NCBI RefSeq assembly: GCF_040548875.1
Contig: NZ_JBEPSJ010000001.1
Location: 310,001 to 374,000, forward strand
DNA length: 64,000 nucleotides
Reading direction: 5' to 3'
From: Conyzicola nivalis_A
GTDB lineage: Bacteria > Actinomycetota > Actinomycetes > Actinomycetales > Microbacteriaceae
Part shown: positions 8,005 through 15,224 of the stretch, in pieces
How the letters are laid out: each line of letters starts with the position of its first letter
Position numbering within the stretch: the first letter of the stretch is position 1
Program-made: the position numbers and the translations under genes
Notes under the pieces: generated by a model
What the model saw: only the letters and a program-made list of their open reading frames with translations
Told to the model about the DNA's origin: nothing
Databases searched by the model: none

Positions 8005-8982
8005 ATGGCAATCATCGAGTACCGCAACCTCGGCGCGAGCGGCCTGCGCGTCTCAACGATCGGCCTCGGCTGCAACAACTTCGGACGGGCCGGCACGTCG
8101 AGCGAGTCGCAGGAGGGCACCGACGCGGTGATCAACGCGGCGATCGACGCCGGGGTGACCCTCTTCGACACGGCGGACATCTACGGCGCCGAACGGGGAT
8201 TGAGCGAGACCCTGATGGGCAACTCCCTCGGCGCCAGGCGCGGAGACATCGTGCTCGCGACGAAGTTCGGCATGGACATGGCCGGAGCGAACGGGCCCGA
8301 CTGGGGTGCGCGCGGCTCCCGCCGGTACATCCGGCTGGCGGTCGAGGCGTCGCTGAGACGCCTGCAGACCGACTGGATCGACCTCTACCAGCTGCACACG
8401 CCAGACCCGCTCACCCCCGTCGAGGAGACCCTGGCGACTCTCGACGACCTCATATCCGAGGGCAAGGTGAGATACATCGGGCACTCCAATCTCGCCGGCT
8501 GGCAGATCGCGGAGGCCGAGTACGTCGCGACGCTCGCGTCGCATCCGAAGTTCGTGTCCGCCCAGAACGAGTACAGCCTCCTCGTGCGCGACGCGGAGGC
8601 CGAGGTGCTGCCGGCGGTGAACGCCTACGGACTGGGCTTTCTGCCCTTCTTCCCGCTCTACAACGGCCTGTTCACCGGCAAGTTCTCCCGTGAGGGTGGC
8701 CCAGCCGACAGCCGCATCATGCGTACCCGCTCGCACCTGCTGGCCGATGCGCCGTGGGACGCTATCGAGCGCTACGAGGCCTTCTGCGCCGCCCGCGACG
8801 TGAGCATGCTCGAGGCCACGTTCGCGTGGTTGCTCGCGCAGCCCGGACTCACCAGCGTCATCGCCGGTGCGACGCGCGCCGAGCAGATCGTGCAGAACGC
8901 GGATGCCGCTACCGCGTGGACGCCGACCGCCGAGGAGGTCGCCGAGATCTCGGAGCTGTTCGACCCCGCCACGCTCTCCTGA
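8005..8982 (+). CDS. Aldo/keto reductase
   Basis: A 325-residue NADPH-dependent oxidoreductase of the (beta/alpha)8-barrel AKR superfamily. The catalytic tetrad is readable: Asp and Tyr in DTADIYG, Lys in ATKFG, and His in YQLHTPDP. The cofactor-binding end of the barrel contains SVIAGATRAEQIVQNA. The sequence is closest in style to the YajO/Gre3-like group of bacterial AKRs with N-terminal MAIIEYRNLGASGLRVS. Substrate is not predictable. It is a single gene transcribed away from ogt and converging on the MDR gene. Confidence 0.92.
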   Translation: MAIIEYRNLGASGLRVSTIGLGCNNFGRAGTSSESQEGTDAVINAAIDAGVTLFDTADIYGAERGLSETLMGNSLGARRGDIVLATKFGMDMAGANGPDWGARGSRRYIRLAVEASLRRLQTDWIDLYQLHTPDPLTPVEETLATLDDLISEGKVRYIGHSNLAGWQIAEAEYVATLASHPKFVSAQNEYSLLVRDAEAEVLPAVNAYGLGFLPFFPLYNGLFTGKFSREGGPADSRIMRTRSHLLADAPWDAIERYEAFCAARDVSMLEATFAWLLAQPGLTSVIAGATRAEQIVQNADAATAWTPTAEEVAEISELFDPATLS

Positions 8983-9007
8983 GACGGGCCGGCTCGGCGC
9001 TAGTCCG

Positions 9008-9919
9008 TCACGAGATCGTCAGCACGATCTTGCCGAGCCCGCTGCGCTCCTCGAGGCGTCGGTACGCGTCGACGACGTCGGCGAGCGGGTAGGTGGCGAG
9101 GATCGGGAAGACGATGGCGCCGGTGGCCGCCGCCGTGGCCAGGCGCTCGAGGCCGGCCCGGTTCTTGCCACCGCCGCCCACGTTGGTGATGCCGAACTCC
9201 TCGCCCGCCTCGTAGTCGGCGATCGAGTTGATCCGGCCGGGCGGGATCTCGAGGGCGAGCGCGAGCTCGACGCCCGAGCGGCCGACGTTGTCGAGCGCCG
9301 CCGTGAAACCGCCCGGTGCCGCGGCCCTGGCCCGTTCCACCTCGCCCTCGCCGTACGCGATGGGGATCGCGCCGAGCGAACGCAGAAATTCGTGATGCGG
9401 TTCGCTCGCGGTCGCGACGACCGTGGCGCCCGCCTTGCGGGCGAACTGTACGGCGAGCAGCCCCACGCCGCCCGCGCCGGCCGTGACGAGCACCGTGTCG
9501 TCGGGCGTCAGCGAGAGCGAGTCGACGGAACGCTCCGCCGTGTTGCCCACGAGGCCGATGCCGCCGGCGACGGCCCAGTCGAGCTCGGCGGGCTTCGGGG
9601 CGGTGCGGGCGCTGGGAACGACCACGTACTCCGCCTGGGCGGCGAACGACGTGAAGCCGAGTACCTCGTCGCCGACCGAGACATCCGTCACGCCCTCCCC
9701 GACCTCGTCGACGACGCCGGCGAATTCGGATCCCTGACCGCTCGGCAGCGGGATCGGCTTGCCGTATCCGCCCCGGCGCACCTTGAAGTCGTAGGGGTTC
9801 AGCCCGGCGGTGCGCACCGCGACCCGCACCTCGCCCGGGCCTGCGTGGGGTTCGTCGACGTCGACGACCCTGAGAACGTCGGCGTCGCCGTGTTCCGAAT
9901 ACCTGACAGCGAGCGACAT
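9008..9919 (-). CDS. Zinc-independent quinone-oxidoreductase-like MDR protein
   Basis: A 303-residue NADP-dependent medium-chain dehydrogenase/reductase. The N-terminal GroES-like domain (AVRYSEHGDADVLRVVDV) is followed by a Rossmann domain with VLVTAGAGGVGLLAVQFARK, which is the AxxGGVG cofactor loop. The zinc ligands of alcohol dehydrogenases are absent, placing it with quinone oxidoreductase/zeta-crystallin-type enzymes. The ATG at 9919 follows GAGGAGATCC, a good ribosome-binding site, and starts exactly at the fold. It is divergent from the DUF4192 gene across a 142-base region containing two DnaA-box-like 9-mers. Confidence 0.9.
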   Translation of the reverse strand: MSLAVRYSEHGDADVLRVVDVDEPHAGPGEVRVAVRTAGLNPYDFKVRRGGYGKPIPLPSGQGSEFAGVVDEVGEGVTDVSVGDEVLGFTSFAAQAEYVVVPSARTAPKPAELDWAVAGGIGLVGNTAERSVDSLSLTPDDTVLVTAGAGGVGLLAVQFARKAGATVVATASEPHHEFLRSLGAIPIAYGEGEVERARAAAPGGFTAALDNVGRSGVELALALEIPPGRINSIADYEAGEEFGITNVGGGGKNRAGLERLATAAATGAIVFPILATYPLADVVDAYRRLEERSGLGKIVLTIS

Positions 9920-9983
9920 CCGGATCTCCTCTTCTTGCAGCATGTGTCGTCTGCAGCTTAGGCGAGCGCGCTGCCGCCCCCCG

Positions 9984-10010
9984 CTATCCACAGGCGCGGA
10001 GTTGTCCACA
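9984..10010 (+). promoter_or_regulatory. Pair of DnaA-box-like 9-mers
   Basis: CTATCCACA at 9984-9992 and TTGTCCACA at 10002-10010, same orientation, start to start 18 bases. TTGTCCACA is the DnaA box preferred in high-GC actinobacteria and CTATCCACA differs from TTATCCACA at one position. They lie in the divergent region before the DUF4192 gene. No replication genes are near, so if real they are more likely regulatory or titration sites than an origin. Confidence 0.45.
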
Positions 10011-10061
10011 GATCCGACCGCGGCGTCCCGGTGCGCCGTCGACGGGCGGAGGCTGTGGGTC

Positions 10062-11258
10062 ATGACGACGATCGTGAAAACCGCCCACGCCAAGGACTTC
10101 CTCGCCCTCGTGCCTCAGCTCGTGGGCTTCCAACCGCGGCAGAGCATCGTGTTCGTCGCCTTCCGGGGCAGCCGAACGTGCGCTGCGGTGCGGTTCGATC
10201 TTCCGGATGACTCGTCCCAGCAGCATCACCGACGTGTGGCCACCTCGCTCGTCGGCATGCTGAGCAAACTGCCCGGCGCAGACGGGGTGGTGCCCGTCGT
10301 GTACACCGAGCGTGCGTATCGCGGCGACGGCGGCGATCCAGACGCCCCGGCCGGCGACGCGGGCCCTCCGCACAGCCTTTTCGTGGCCGCCGTCATCGAG
10401 CGTTTCCGGTTCTCCGGCTATCGTGTGCGCGACGCCCTGTGTGTGGCCGGCGACGCCTGGGGCTCGTACCTCGATCCCGACTGCCCCGCCGAGGGGCGCT
10501 CGCTCGACGACATCGCCGGGTCGGAGGCCCTCGGCGAGGTTCCGCAGCTCGCCCGGTCCCGCTTCGGCGACGTCGCTCAGTGGGCGGCGCTGCCCGTCGT
10601 CGATCTGGCGACCAAGGAGGTGGTGGCACGCAAGCTGCGCGAGCTCACCCGCGCGTTCCAGCCCGGGCGATCCGGCGCCCCGGCGACCGCTCACGCCGAC
10701 GACGGCATCACCGCCGTCGAGGCCGACGTCGCGCTCGCCCTCGGCCTGGACGATCCCGCCAGGGTGCACGACCTCCCCGCAGTGCTCGAGCTGATCCTCG
10801 CGCACGACGTCGCCCGGCTCGACGACCGGGCGGCGGCGTTCGTCATCGCGATCTGCCGGTCGCCGGCTCTGCGCGACGTCGTGATGCTGCAGTGGGCCTT
10901 CGACCTCGCGACGGGCGGCCGTGTGCTCGACGACGCCGAGAGTTTCGCGGCCGGCACCCCGGCCGAGAGCCTCGACAGCGGAGTGCTGATGCTCGGCCAG
11001 GGCCCACGGCCCGACCCGGAGCGTGTCGAGGTGGCGATCGAGCTGCTCAAGGCGATCGCCGCGCGGGCGCCCCGGCCCGACCGACCGCCGTTGCTCTGCA
11101 TGCTCGCCTGGCTGAACTGGGCGCTCGGTCGCAGCAGTGTCGCGCACCTGTTCGTCACGGCGGCGCAGGAGATCGACGGACGCTACGGGCTCGCCGAACT
11201 GTTGCGCACCGTGCTCGACCGCGGCATGCTCCCGGAGTGGGCCTTCGCGGTCGACTAG
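10062..11258 (+). CDS. DUF4192 domain protein
   Basis: A 398-residue soluble protein of unknown function found widely in actinobacteria. The family signature is at the N-terminus, where HAKDFLALVPQLVGFQP is followed by QSIVFVAFRG. The middle has a VVPVVYTE strand and the C-terminal part contains LLCMLAWLNWALGRSSVAH, also typical of the family. I start at the ATG at 10062 (preceded by GGAGGCTGTGGGTC) because it is where family similarity begins; the frame is open further upstream only through the divergent promoter region. It ends 81 bases before the convergent TspO gene. Confidence 0.85.
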   Translation: MTTIVKTAHAKDFLALVPQLVGFQPRQSIVFVAFRGSRTCAAVRFDLPDDSSQQHHRRVATSLVGMLSKLPGADGVVPVVYTERAYRGDGGDPDAPAGDAGPPHSLFVAAVIERFRFSGYRVRDALCVAGDAWGSYLDPDCPAEGRSLDDIAGSEALGEVPQLARSRFGDVAQWAALPVVDLATKEVVARKLRELTRAFQPGRSGAPATAHADDGITAVEADVALALGLDDPARVHDLPAVLELILAHDVARLDDRAAAFVIAICRSPALRDVVMLQWAFDLATGGRVLDDAESFAAGTPAESLDSGVLMLGQGPRPDPERVEVAIELLKAIAARAPRPDRPPLLCMLAWLNWALGRSSVAHLFVTAAQEIDGRYGLAELLRTVLDRGMLPEWAFAVD

Positions 11259-11288
11259 GGGGCGCACGTCCCGCGACAGGAGCCGGCC

Positions 11289-11341
11289 CGCCCGTCGCCT
11301 TCCCGCCCGTCGCCTTCTCGCCCGTATCCTTCCCGCCCGTC
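11289..11341 (+). repeat. 15-bp tandem repeat, about 3.5 copies
   Basis: CGCCCGTCGCCTTCC at 11289-11303, then near-identical copies at 11304-11318 and 11319-11333 and a partial copy to 11341. It fills the gap between the convergent DUF4192 and TspO genes and its last partial copy enters the TspO stop codon. Confidence 0.85.
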
Positions 11342-11858
11342 AGGAGTTCAGCGCGGCGAGTGCCCAGTTCAGCGTCGTGGCGAACAGCACCCAGGCCCAG
11401 TACGGCACCAGCAGCCACGCCGCGGTCTTGCTCACGGGCCAGAACGCGATCATGGTCAGGAGAACCATCACGTCGAGCGCGAGGATGATGGCGAGCGCGA
11501 CCCACAGGGCGGGCGCACCGATGAAGGGGAACAGGCCGAAGAACACCGGTGTCCAGATCGAGTTGAGCACGAGCTGCACCACGTAGAGGGCGAGCGGACG
11601 CCGCACCGACACCCGGTGCCGCTGACGCCACACCAGCCACGCGGCGACGCTCATCAGCGTGTACAGCAGCGTCCACGCGGGTCCGAAGACCCAGCTCGGC
11701 GGATTCCACGGCGCCTTCGCGGCATCCGCGTACCAGCCCTCGACGTTGCCGGCCGTGGCGATGGATCCGAGAGCGGCGACGCCGAAGGAGATGGCGAGAA
11801 ACGCGACGAGGACCAGTGCGGAGGTGAGTGTGGACGTGCGATCGGAAGTGCGGTTCAT
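11340..11858 (-). CDS. tspO: TspO/MBR family membrane protein
   Basis: A 172-residue membrane protein with five hydrophobic segments. The family landmarks are present: NPPSWVFGPAWTLLYTLM (the W-x-P-P-x-W-x-F-x-P-x-W pattern), QLVLNSIWTPVFFG, and a last segment with PYWAWVLFATTLNWALAALN. Bacterial TspO proteins bind tetrapyrroles and affect stress or pigment physiology; the precise role here is unknown. The ATG at 11858 is chosen because TAGGGT lies 7 bases upstream, matching leaderless genes elsewhere in the window; an in-frame start 8 codons earlier would lie upstream of that box. Confidence 0.92.
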   Translation of the reverse strand: MNRTSDRTSTLTSALVLVAFLAISFGVAALGSIATAGNVEGWYADAAKAPWNPPSWVFGPAWTLLYTLMSVAAWLVWRQRHRVSVRRPLALYVVQLVLNSIWTPVFFGLFPFIGAPALWVALAIILALDVMVLLTMIAFWPVSKTAAWLLVPYWAWVLFATTLNWALAALNS

Positions 11859-11865
11859 GCGTTTC

Positions 11866-11871
11866 ACCCTA
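11866..11871 (-). promoter_or_regulatory. -10 box of tspO (leaderless)
   Basis: TAGGGT on the minus strand, 7 bases before the ATG. The same bases could pass for a weak ribosome-binding site, so either reading is possible. Confidence 0.45.
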
Positions 11872-11891
11872 CGTTCGCCCACCGGCCTCGG

Positions 11892-12881
11892 CTATAGCCC
11901 GCCGCCGGGTCGCGGTGCGATGTTGATGCTGCTATTGAGCTCGTCGACGTCGGCGTTCAGCGCGTCGAGCTGGGCGACCAGCGCCGTGTAGGTCGCGTCC
12001 CGCGCGGAGATCGAGGCGTAGAGGGCGTCGAGGTCGTCGCGGCGTTGCACGAGTGCGTCGTATTCGCGGTCGAACTGTCGCTGGGAGTCGAAGTCGCCGG
12101 AGGTGGCGCGGGCGTTGAACGACTGCACGTCGACGTCGAACTGGTCGTAGCCGGCCGTGTAGCTGGCGTAGTCCGCCTCGATGTCGGCCGCCAGCGCGTC
12201 GAGCTGCGCGACCAGGTCGGCCGCCTGCTTCTCGATGTCGACGAAGACCTGGTTCGACACGGCGTGCAGCGCCACGAGCGCCTGTCGGTCGGAGAACAGG
12301 TCGGCGTAGTGCCTCTCGAGCCGAGGATCCAGCTCGGCGACCTCCGTGCCGAGGATCGAGTGCAGCTCGTTCAACCGCTCGCCGGGCTCGCTGCGCGCGT
12401 AGAACTCCATCCGTGCGGCGAACTCCGGATCGGCCTCCGACAACAGCGCCTGCTCCTCGAGCAGCGGACCGATCGCCGCGAGCTCGTCGTCGCCCATCCG
12501 CGCCCACGCGGCGTGCAGCATCTCGTGCGCGGCGATGACCTCCTCCATGCCGTCGAGACGCTCGTCCGTGATGTCGTACAGGTGGATCGCGCCCGTCGCG
12601 GGCAGGTAGCAGCCGAGCGTGCCTATGCCCTCCTCGTCGCTCGAACAGATCTCGTCGAACGACTCCTTCGAATTCACCACCGGACTGCTGGCGTAGAAGA
12701 GAAACGCGCCCAGCTCGGTCATCGTCGACCGGTCGACGTAGGTCTCGAGCACGTCGGTGGGGGAGAAGTTCCACACCGCGATCTGGTCGGCGAGCCGCTG
12801 GCCGTGCAGTGAGATCCAGACCACGGCGACGAGCGGGATGATCTGCACCGCCACCAGGAGGGCTATCGCGATCGCGCCCAC
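11892..12881 (-). CDS. Membrane-anchored protein with HExxH motif and coiled coil
   Basis: I do not recognise the family. It has one N-terminal transmembrane segment (AIAIALLVAVQIIPLVAVVW), then about 300 residues presumably outside the cell. HEMLH at residues 119-123 (counting from the GTG) sits in AAHEMLHAAWARM, a good match to the HExxH zinc-protease helix. After it come long Glu/Asp/Ala/Leu-rich helices likely to form coiled coil, and a Gly-rich end. The conventional start is GTG at 12881, which lacks a ribosome-binding site; a CTG at 12917 has GGGAGA 7 bases upstream and would add a short basic cytoplasmic tail. It may be a protease or an inactive relative; the substrate is unknown. Confidence 0.7.
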   Translation of the reverse strand: MGAIAIALLVAVQIIPLVAVVWISLHGQRLADQIAVWNFSPTDVLETYVDRSTMTELGAFLFYASSPVVNSKESFDEICSSDEEGIGTLGCYLPATGAIHLYDITDERLDGMEEVIAAHEMLHAAWARMGDDELAAIGPLLEEQALLSEADPEFAARMEFYARSEPGERLNELHSILGTEVAELDPRLERHYADLFSDRQALVALHAVSNQVFVDIEKQAADLVAQLDALAADIEADYASYTAGYDQFDVDVQSFNARATSGDFDSQRQFDREYDALVQRRDDLDALYASISARDATYTALVAQLDALNADVDELNSSINIAPRPGGGL

Positions 12882-13047
12882 GACGGGAAACCGCGTGCGT
12901 GAGGTTCGCTCGTTCAGAGGCTCGTCTCCCAGAAATCAAACCGGACGGGGTTGGGCACACCCTACCAGCGGGTGCGCCGAGCAGGCGGGCCCAGGCGGCA
13001 CGTGTGGCACCATTGCTGAAGCCCGACCCGAGACGGAAGCGACCCGA

Positions 13048-13473
13048 ATGAACACCACCAGCGCCACCCCGACCGGGGTCATCGTCATCGTCGCGGCCGT
13101 GATCACCGACGAGGCCGGACGGCTGCTGCTCGTGCGCAAGCGCGGAACGGACCGGTTTATGCAGGCAGGCGGAAAGATCGACGCCGGCGAGACGCCCGCG
13201 GTCGCGCTCATGCGCGAGCTGGGCGAGGAACTCGCCATCGACGTGCTGCCGGGCGACCTCGACTATCTCGGGCGCTTCCACGCCCCGGCGGCCAACGAGG
13301 CGGGTTACGTCGTCGACGCCGAGATCTTCTTCGTCTCCGTGCGCGGAGAGGCCGTGGCATCCGCGGAGATCGACGAGCTGATCTGGGTCTCGCCCGACGA
13401 GGCGCTCGACTATCCGCTCGCCCCGCTCACCAGCGAGGTGCTGCTGCCCCTGCTCGCGGCGCGCGCCTCGTAA
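13048..13473 (+). CDS. Nudix hydrolase
   Basis: A 141-residue pyrophosphohydrolase acting on nucleoside diphosphates linked to another group. The Nudix box is complete: GGKIDAGETPAVALMRELGE followed directly by ELAI, matching G-x5-E-x7-R-E-[VIL]-x-E-E-x-G-[VIL] with Leu or Ala variation in the last positions. The domain starts at ATG 13048 with no strong ribosome-binding site. It is divergent from the HExxH protein gene and converges on the next gene with a gap of 13 bases. Substrate class cannot be told from sequence alone. Confidence 0.92.
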   Translation: MNTTSATPTGVIVIVAAVITDEAGRLLLVRKRGTDRFMQAGGKIDAGETPAVALMRELGEELAIDVLPGDLDYLGRFHAPAANEAGYVVDAEIFFVSVRGEAVASAEIDELIWVSPDEALDYPLAPLTSEVLLPLLAARAS

Positions 13474-13486
13474 CGCGGTCGCGCCG

Positions 13487-13819
13487 CTACCGCTTCTTGT
13501 GCGGATGCTTGTTGTGGTTATGCCGAAGCTTGGGCGGGTCTGCGGCGAGAAACTCCACGGCCTCGTCGATCGAGGTGACCTCGGCGGGGGTGCCGTCGTC
13601 GAGTTCGAACGGCTTCCAGGCGAGGATGACGTTCTGCCCGGCCTCGATGTAGCCGACGGTGTTGCCGTCCGACAGCACCTGCCAGTCGAGCTTGACGTCG
13701 GGAACGCCCATCCCGAGCTTGCGGGTGTGGGCGGTCGGCATGATCGTGACGAGGTGGCCCACCGCCTCGAAGTCGATTCCTTGGGGTCGCAACGCTGCGA
13801 GATCTTCGAGAGTAACCAT
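13487..13819 (-). CDS. Small protein of unknown function
   Basis: A 110-residue soluble protein that I do not recognise. It starts with MVTLEDLAALRPQGIDFEAV and has a Trp-containing central stretch (KLDWQVLSDGNTVGYIEAGQ) that looks like a small beta-rich fold. It ends in a His/Lys-rich tail, HNHNKHPHKKR, which might bind metal or nucleic acid. Of two in-frame ATGs, I choose the one at 13819 rather than 13825 because TAGGGT, a -10 box, stands exactly 6 bases before it; with the upstream ATG the box would overlap the start. No operon partner. Confidence 0.7.
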   Translation of the reverse strand: MVTLEDLAALRPQGIDFEAVGHLVTIMPTAHTRKLGMGVPDVKLDWQVLSDGNTVGYIEAGQNVILAWKPFELDDGTPAEVTSIDEAVEFLAADPPKLRHNHNKHPHKKR

Positions 13820-13825
13820 GGGCAT

Positions 13826-13831
13826 ACCCTA
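13826..13831 (-). promoter_or_regulatory. -10 box of the small unknown gene (leaderless)
   Basis: TAGGGT on the minus strand, 6 bases before the ATG at 13819; this decides between two possible start codons 6 bases apart. Confidence 0.55.
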
Positions 13832-13862
13832 GGTCGCGTCAGGGCGGGCCGCTAGTACCGCG

Positions 13863-15224
13863 CTAGTGTCCGGTGAGCGGCGCCATCACGCGCGCGGCGA
13901 GCGACGGCCGACCCGTCACGGCCTCCTCGGCGTCGGCGACCGCCATCGCCGCCAGCCCGAGATTGGCGCCGACGAAGCGCAGCGGCTCGCGCTCCCACCG
14001 CGGAGAGCGGTGTCCCACCCAGGGCAGAGCCGTCAGCGTCGAGCTCGCGCCGGTGATGAGGTCGGCGAGGGTGCGGCCGGCGAGGTTCGTGGTGCTGAGG
14101 CCGTCGCCCACGTAGCCACCGGCGCGGGCGATGCCGGTGGCGCGATCGTGGTGCACGCTCGCGTGCCAGTCTCGGGGCACCCCGAGCGGCCCGCCCCACC
14201 GGTGGGTGACTCGGGCCCCCGCGGCCTCGGGGAACAGGTCGACCAGGCTCGCCCGCAGGTGCTCGAACACGCGGGGAGCGCGGTCGTACTCGGCGCGGAT
14301 TCTGCTTCCCCAGTGATAGCGCGCCCCCCGACCGCCGAACGCGAACCGGTTGTCGGCCGTGCGCTGCCCGTAGACGAGCAGGTGGCGGTAGTCGGTGAAC
14401 GTCTGCCCGTGCTCGATGCCGATAGACCGCCACGCGGCGTCGGTGAGCGGCTCGGTCGCGATCATCAGCGAGTAGAGCGGCAGCACGTCGCGCCGGGTCT
14501 GGGGGATCGTCGCGCCGTAGCCCTCGGTCGCGATGACGACGTGATCGGCGGTCACCGTTCCGCGCGCCGTCAGCACCCGGTGCGGCTCCCAGCCCAGCAC
14601 CTCGGTGCCCTCGAAGATGCGAGCGCCGCGCGCCTCGACCACCCGGGCGAGCCCGCGAACCAGCTTCGCCGGATGCAGCCGCGCGCAGGCCGGGTCGACG
14701 GCGCCGCCGAGCGCTCCGGCGACCGCGGTCTGCACGAGACGCAGGTCGTCGACGCCGTAGGCGCGCGCCGTGACGACCTCGGCGCGGGCCGCGGACAGCT
14801 GCACCTCAGACCGGGCGAGCGAGAGAGTGCCGCCCTTCACGAAGTCGCAGTCGATGCCCTCGGCGGCGGCCACACGCCCGACCTCGTCGACGGTGTCGAC
14901 CATCGCGCGGCGCATGGCCAGGGTCGCGTCCCGTCCGTGCTCGCGCACCAGGGCGGTGGTGGATGCGGGGAAGAGCGCGCTGCACCAGCCCCCGTTACGC
15001 CCCGACGCCCCGAACCCCGCGATGTGCTTCTCGAGCACGGCGATGCGCAGGCCGGGGTCGCGCTGCAGCAGGTAGTAGGCGGTCCACAGGCCGGTCAGCC
15101 CGCCGCCCACGACTGCCACGTCGACCGCGGTGTCTCCCGGCAGCGGGGAACGCGGGGTGAGATCATCCGCCACCGTGCCGTGCCAGAGACTGAGCCCGCG
15201 GTAGACGCTCTCGCCGTCGTCCAC
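13863..15224 (-). CDS. FAD-dependent amine oxidoreductase (DadA/PuuB type)
   Basis: A 453-residue flavoprotein of the glycine oxidase/DadA family. The dinucleotide-binding motif VDVAVVGGGLTGLWTAYYLL is at about residues 34-53, followed by the ADP-contacting LEKH segment and the ASGRNGGW flavin-binding patch typical of PuuB-like gamma-glutamylputrescine oxidases. It is the third gene of a minus-strand operon with a class III aminotransferase (its start immediately follows the aminotransferase stop) and an AsnC regulator, which suggests oxidation of an amine or amino acid. Polyamine, GABA-like amine and D-amino acid substrates are all possible; context favours an amine. Confidence 0.85.
   Translation of the reverse strand: MDDGESVYRGLSLWHGTVADDLTPRSPLPGDTAVDVAVVGGGLTGLWTAYYLLQRDPGLRIAVLEKHIAGFGASGRNGGWCSALFPASTTALVREHGRDATLAMRRAMVDTVDEVGRVAAAEGIDCDFVKGGTLSLARSEVQLSAARAEVVTARAYGVDDLRLVQTAVAGALGGAVDPACARLHPAKLVRGLARVVEARGARIFEGTEVLGWEPHRVLTARGTVTADHVVIATEGYGATIPQTRRDVLPLYSLMIATEPLTDAAWRSIGIEHGQTFTDYRHLLVYGQRTADNRFAFGGRGARYHWGSRIRAEYDRAPRVFEHLRASLVDLFPEAAGARVTHRWGGPLGVPRDWHASVHHDRATGIARAGGYVGDGLSTTNLAGRTLADLITGASSTLTALPWVGHRSPRWEREPLRFVGANLGLAAMAVADAEEAVTGRPSLAARVMAPLTGH

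Noticed and set aside
6749..8011. A 420-codon minus-strand frame that could be read as a fused ogt-tag protein
   Set aside because: Only the last 200 residues are Tag; the first half is the out-of-frame shadow of ogt, which has its own frame, promoter and PCHR site.
9984..10010. Chromosomal origin of replication
   Set aside because: Only two DnaA-like boxes, no AT-rich unwinding region and no dnaA, dnaN or parAB genes nearby.
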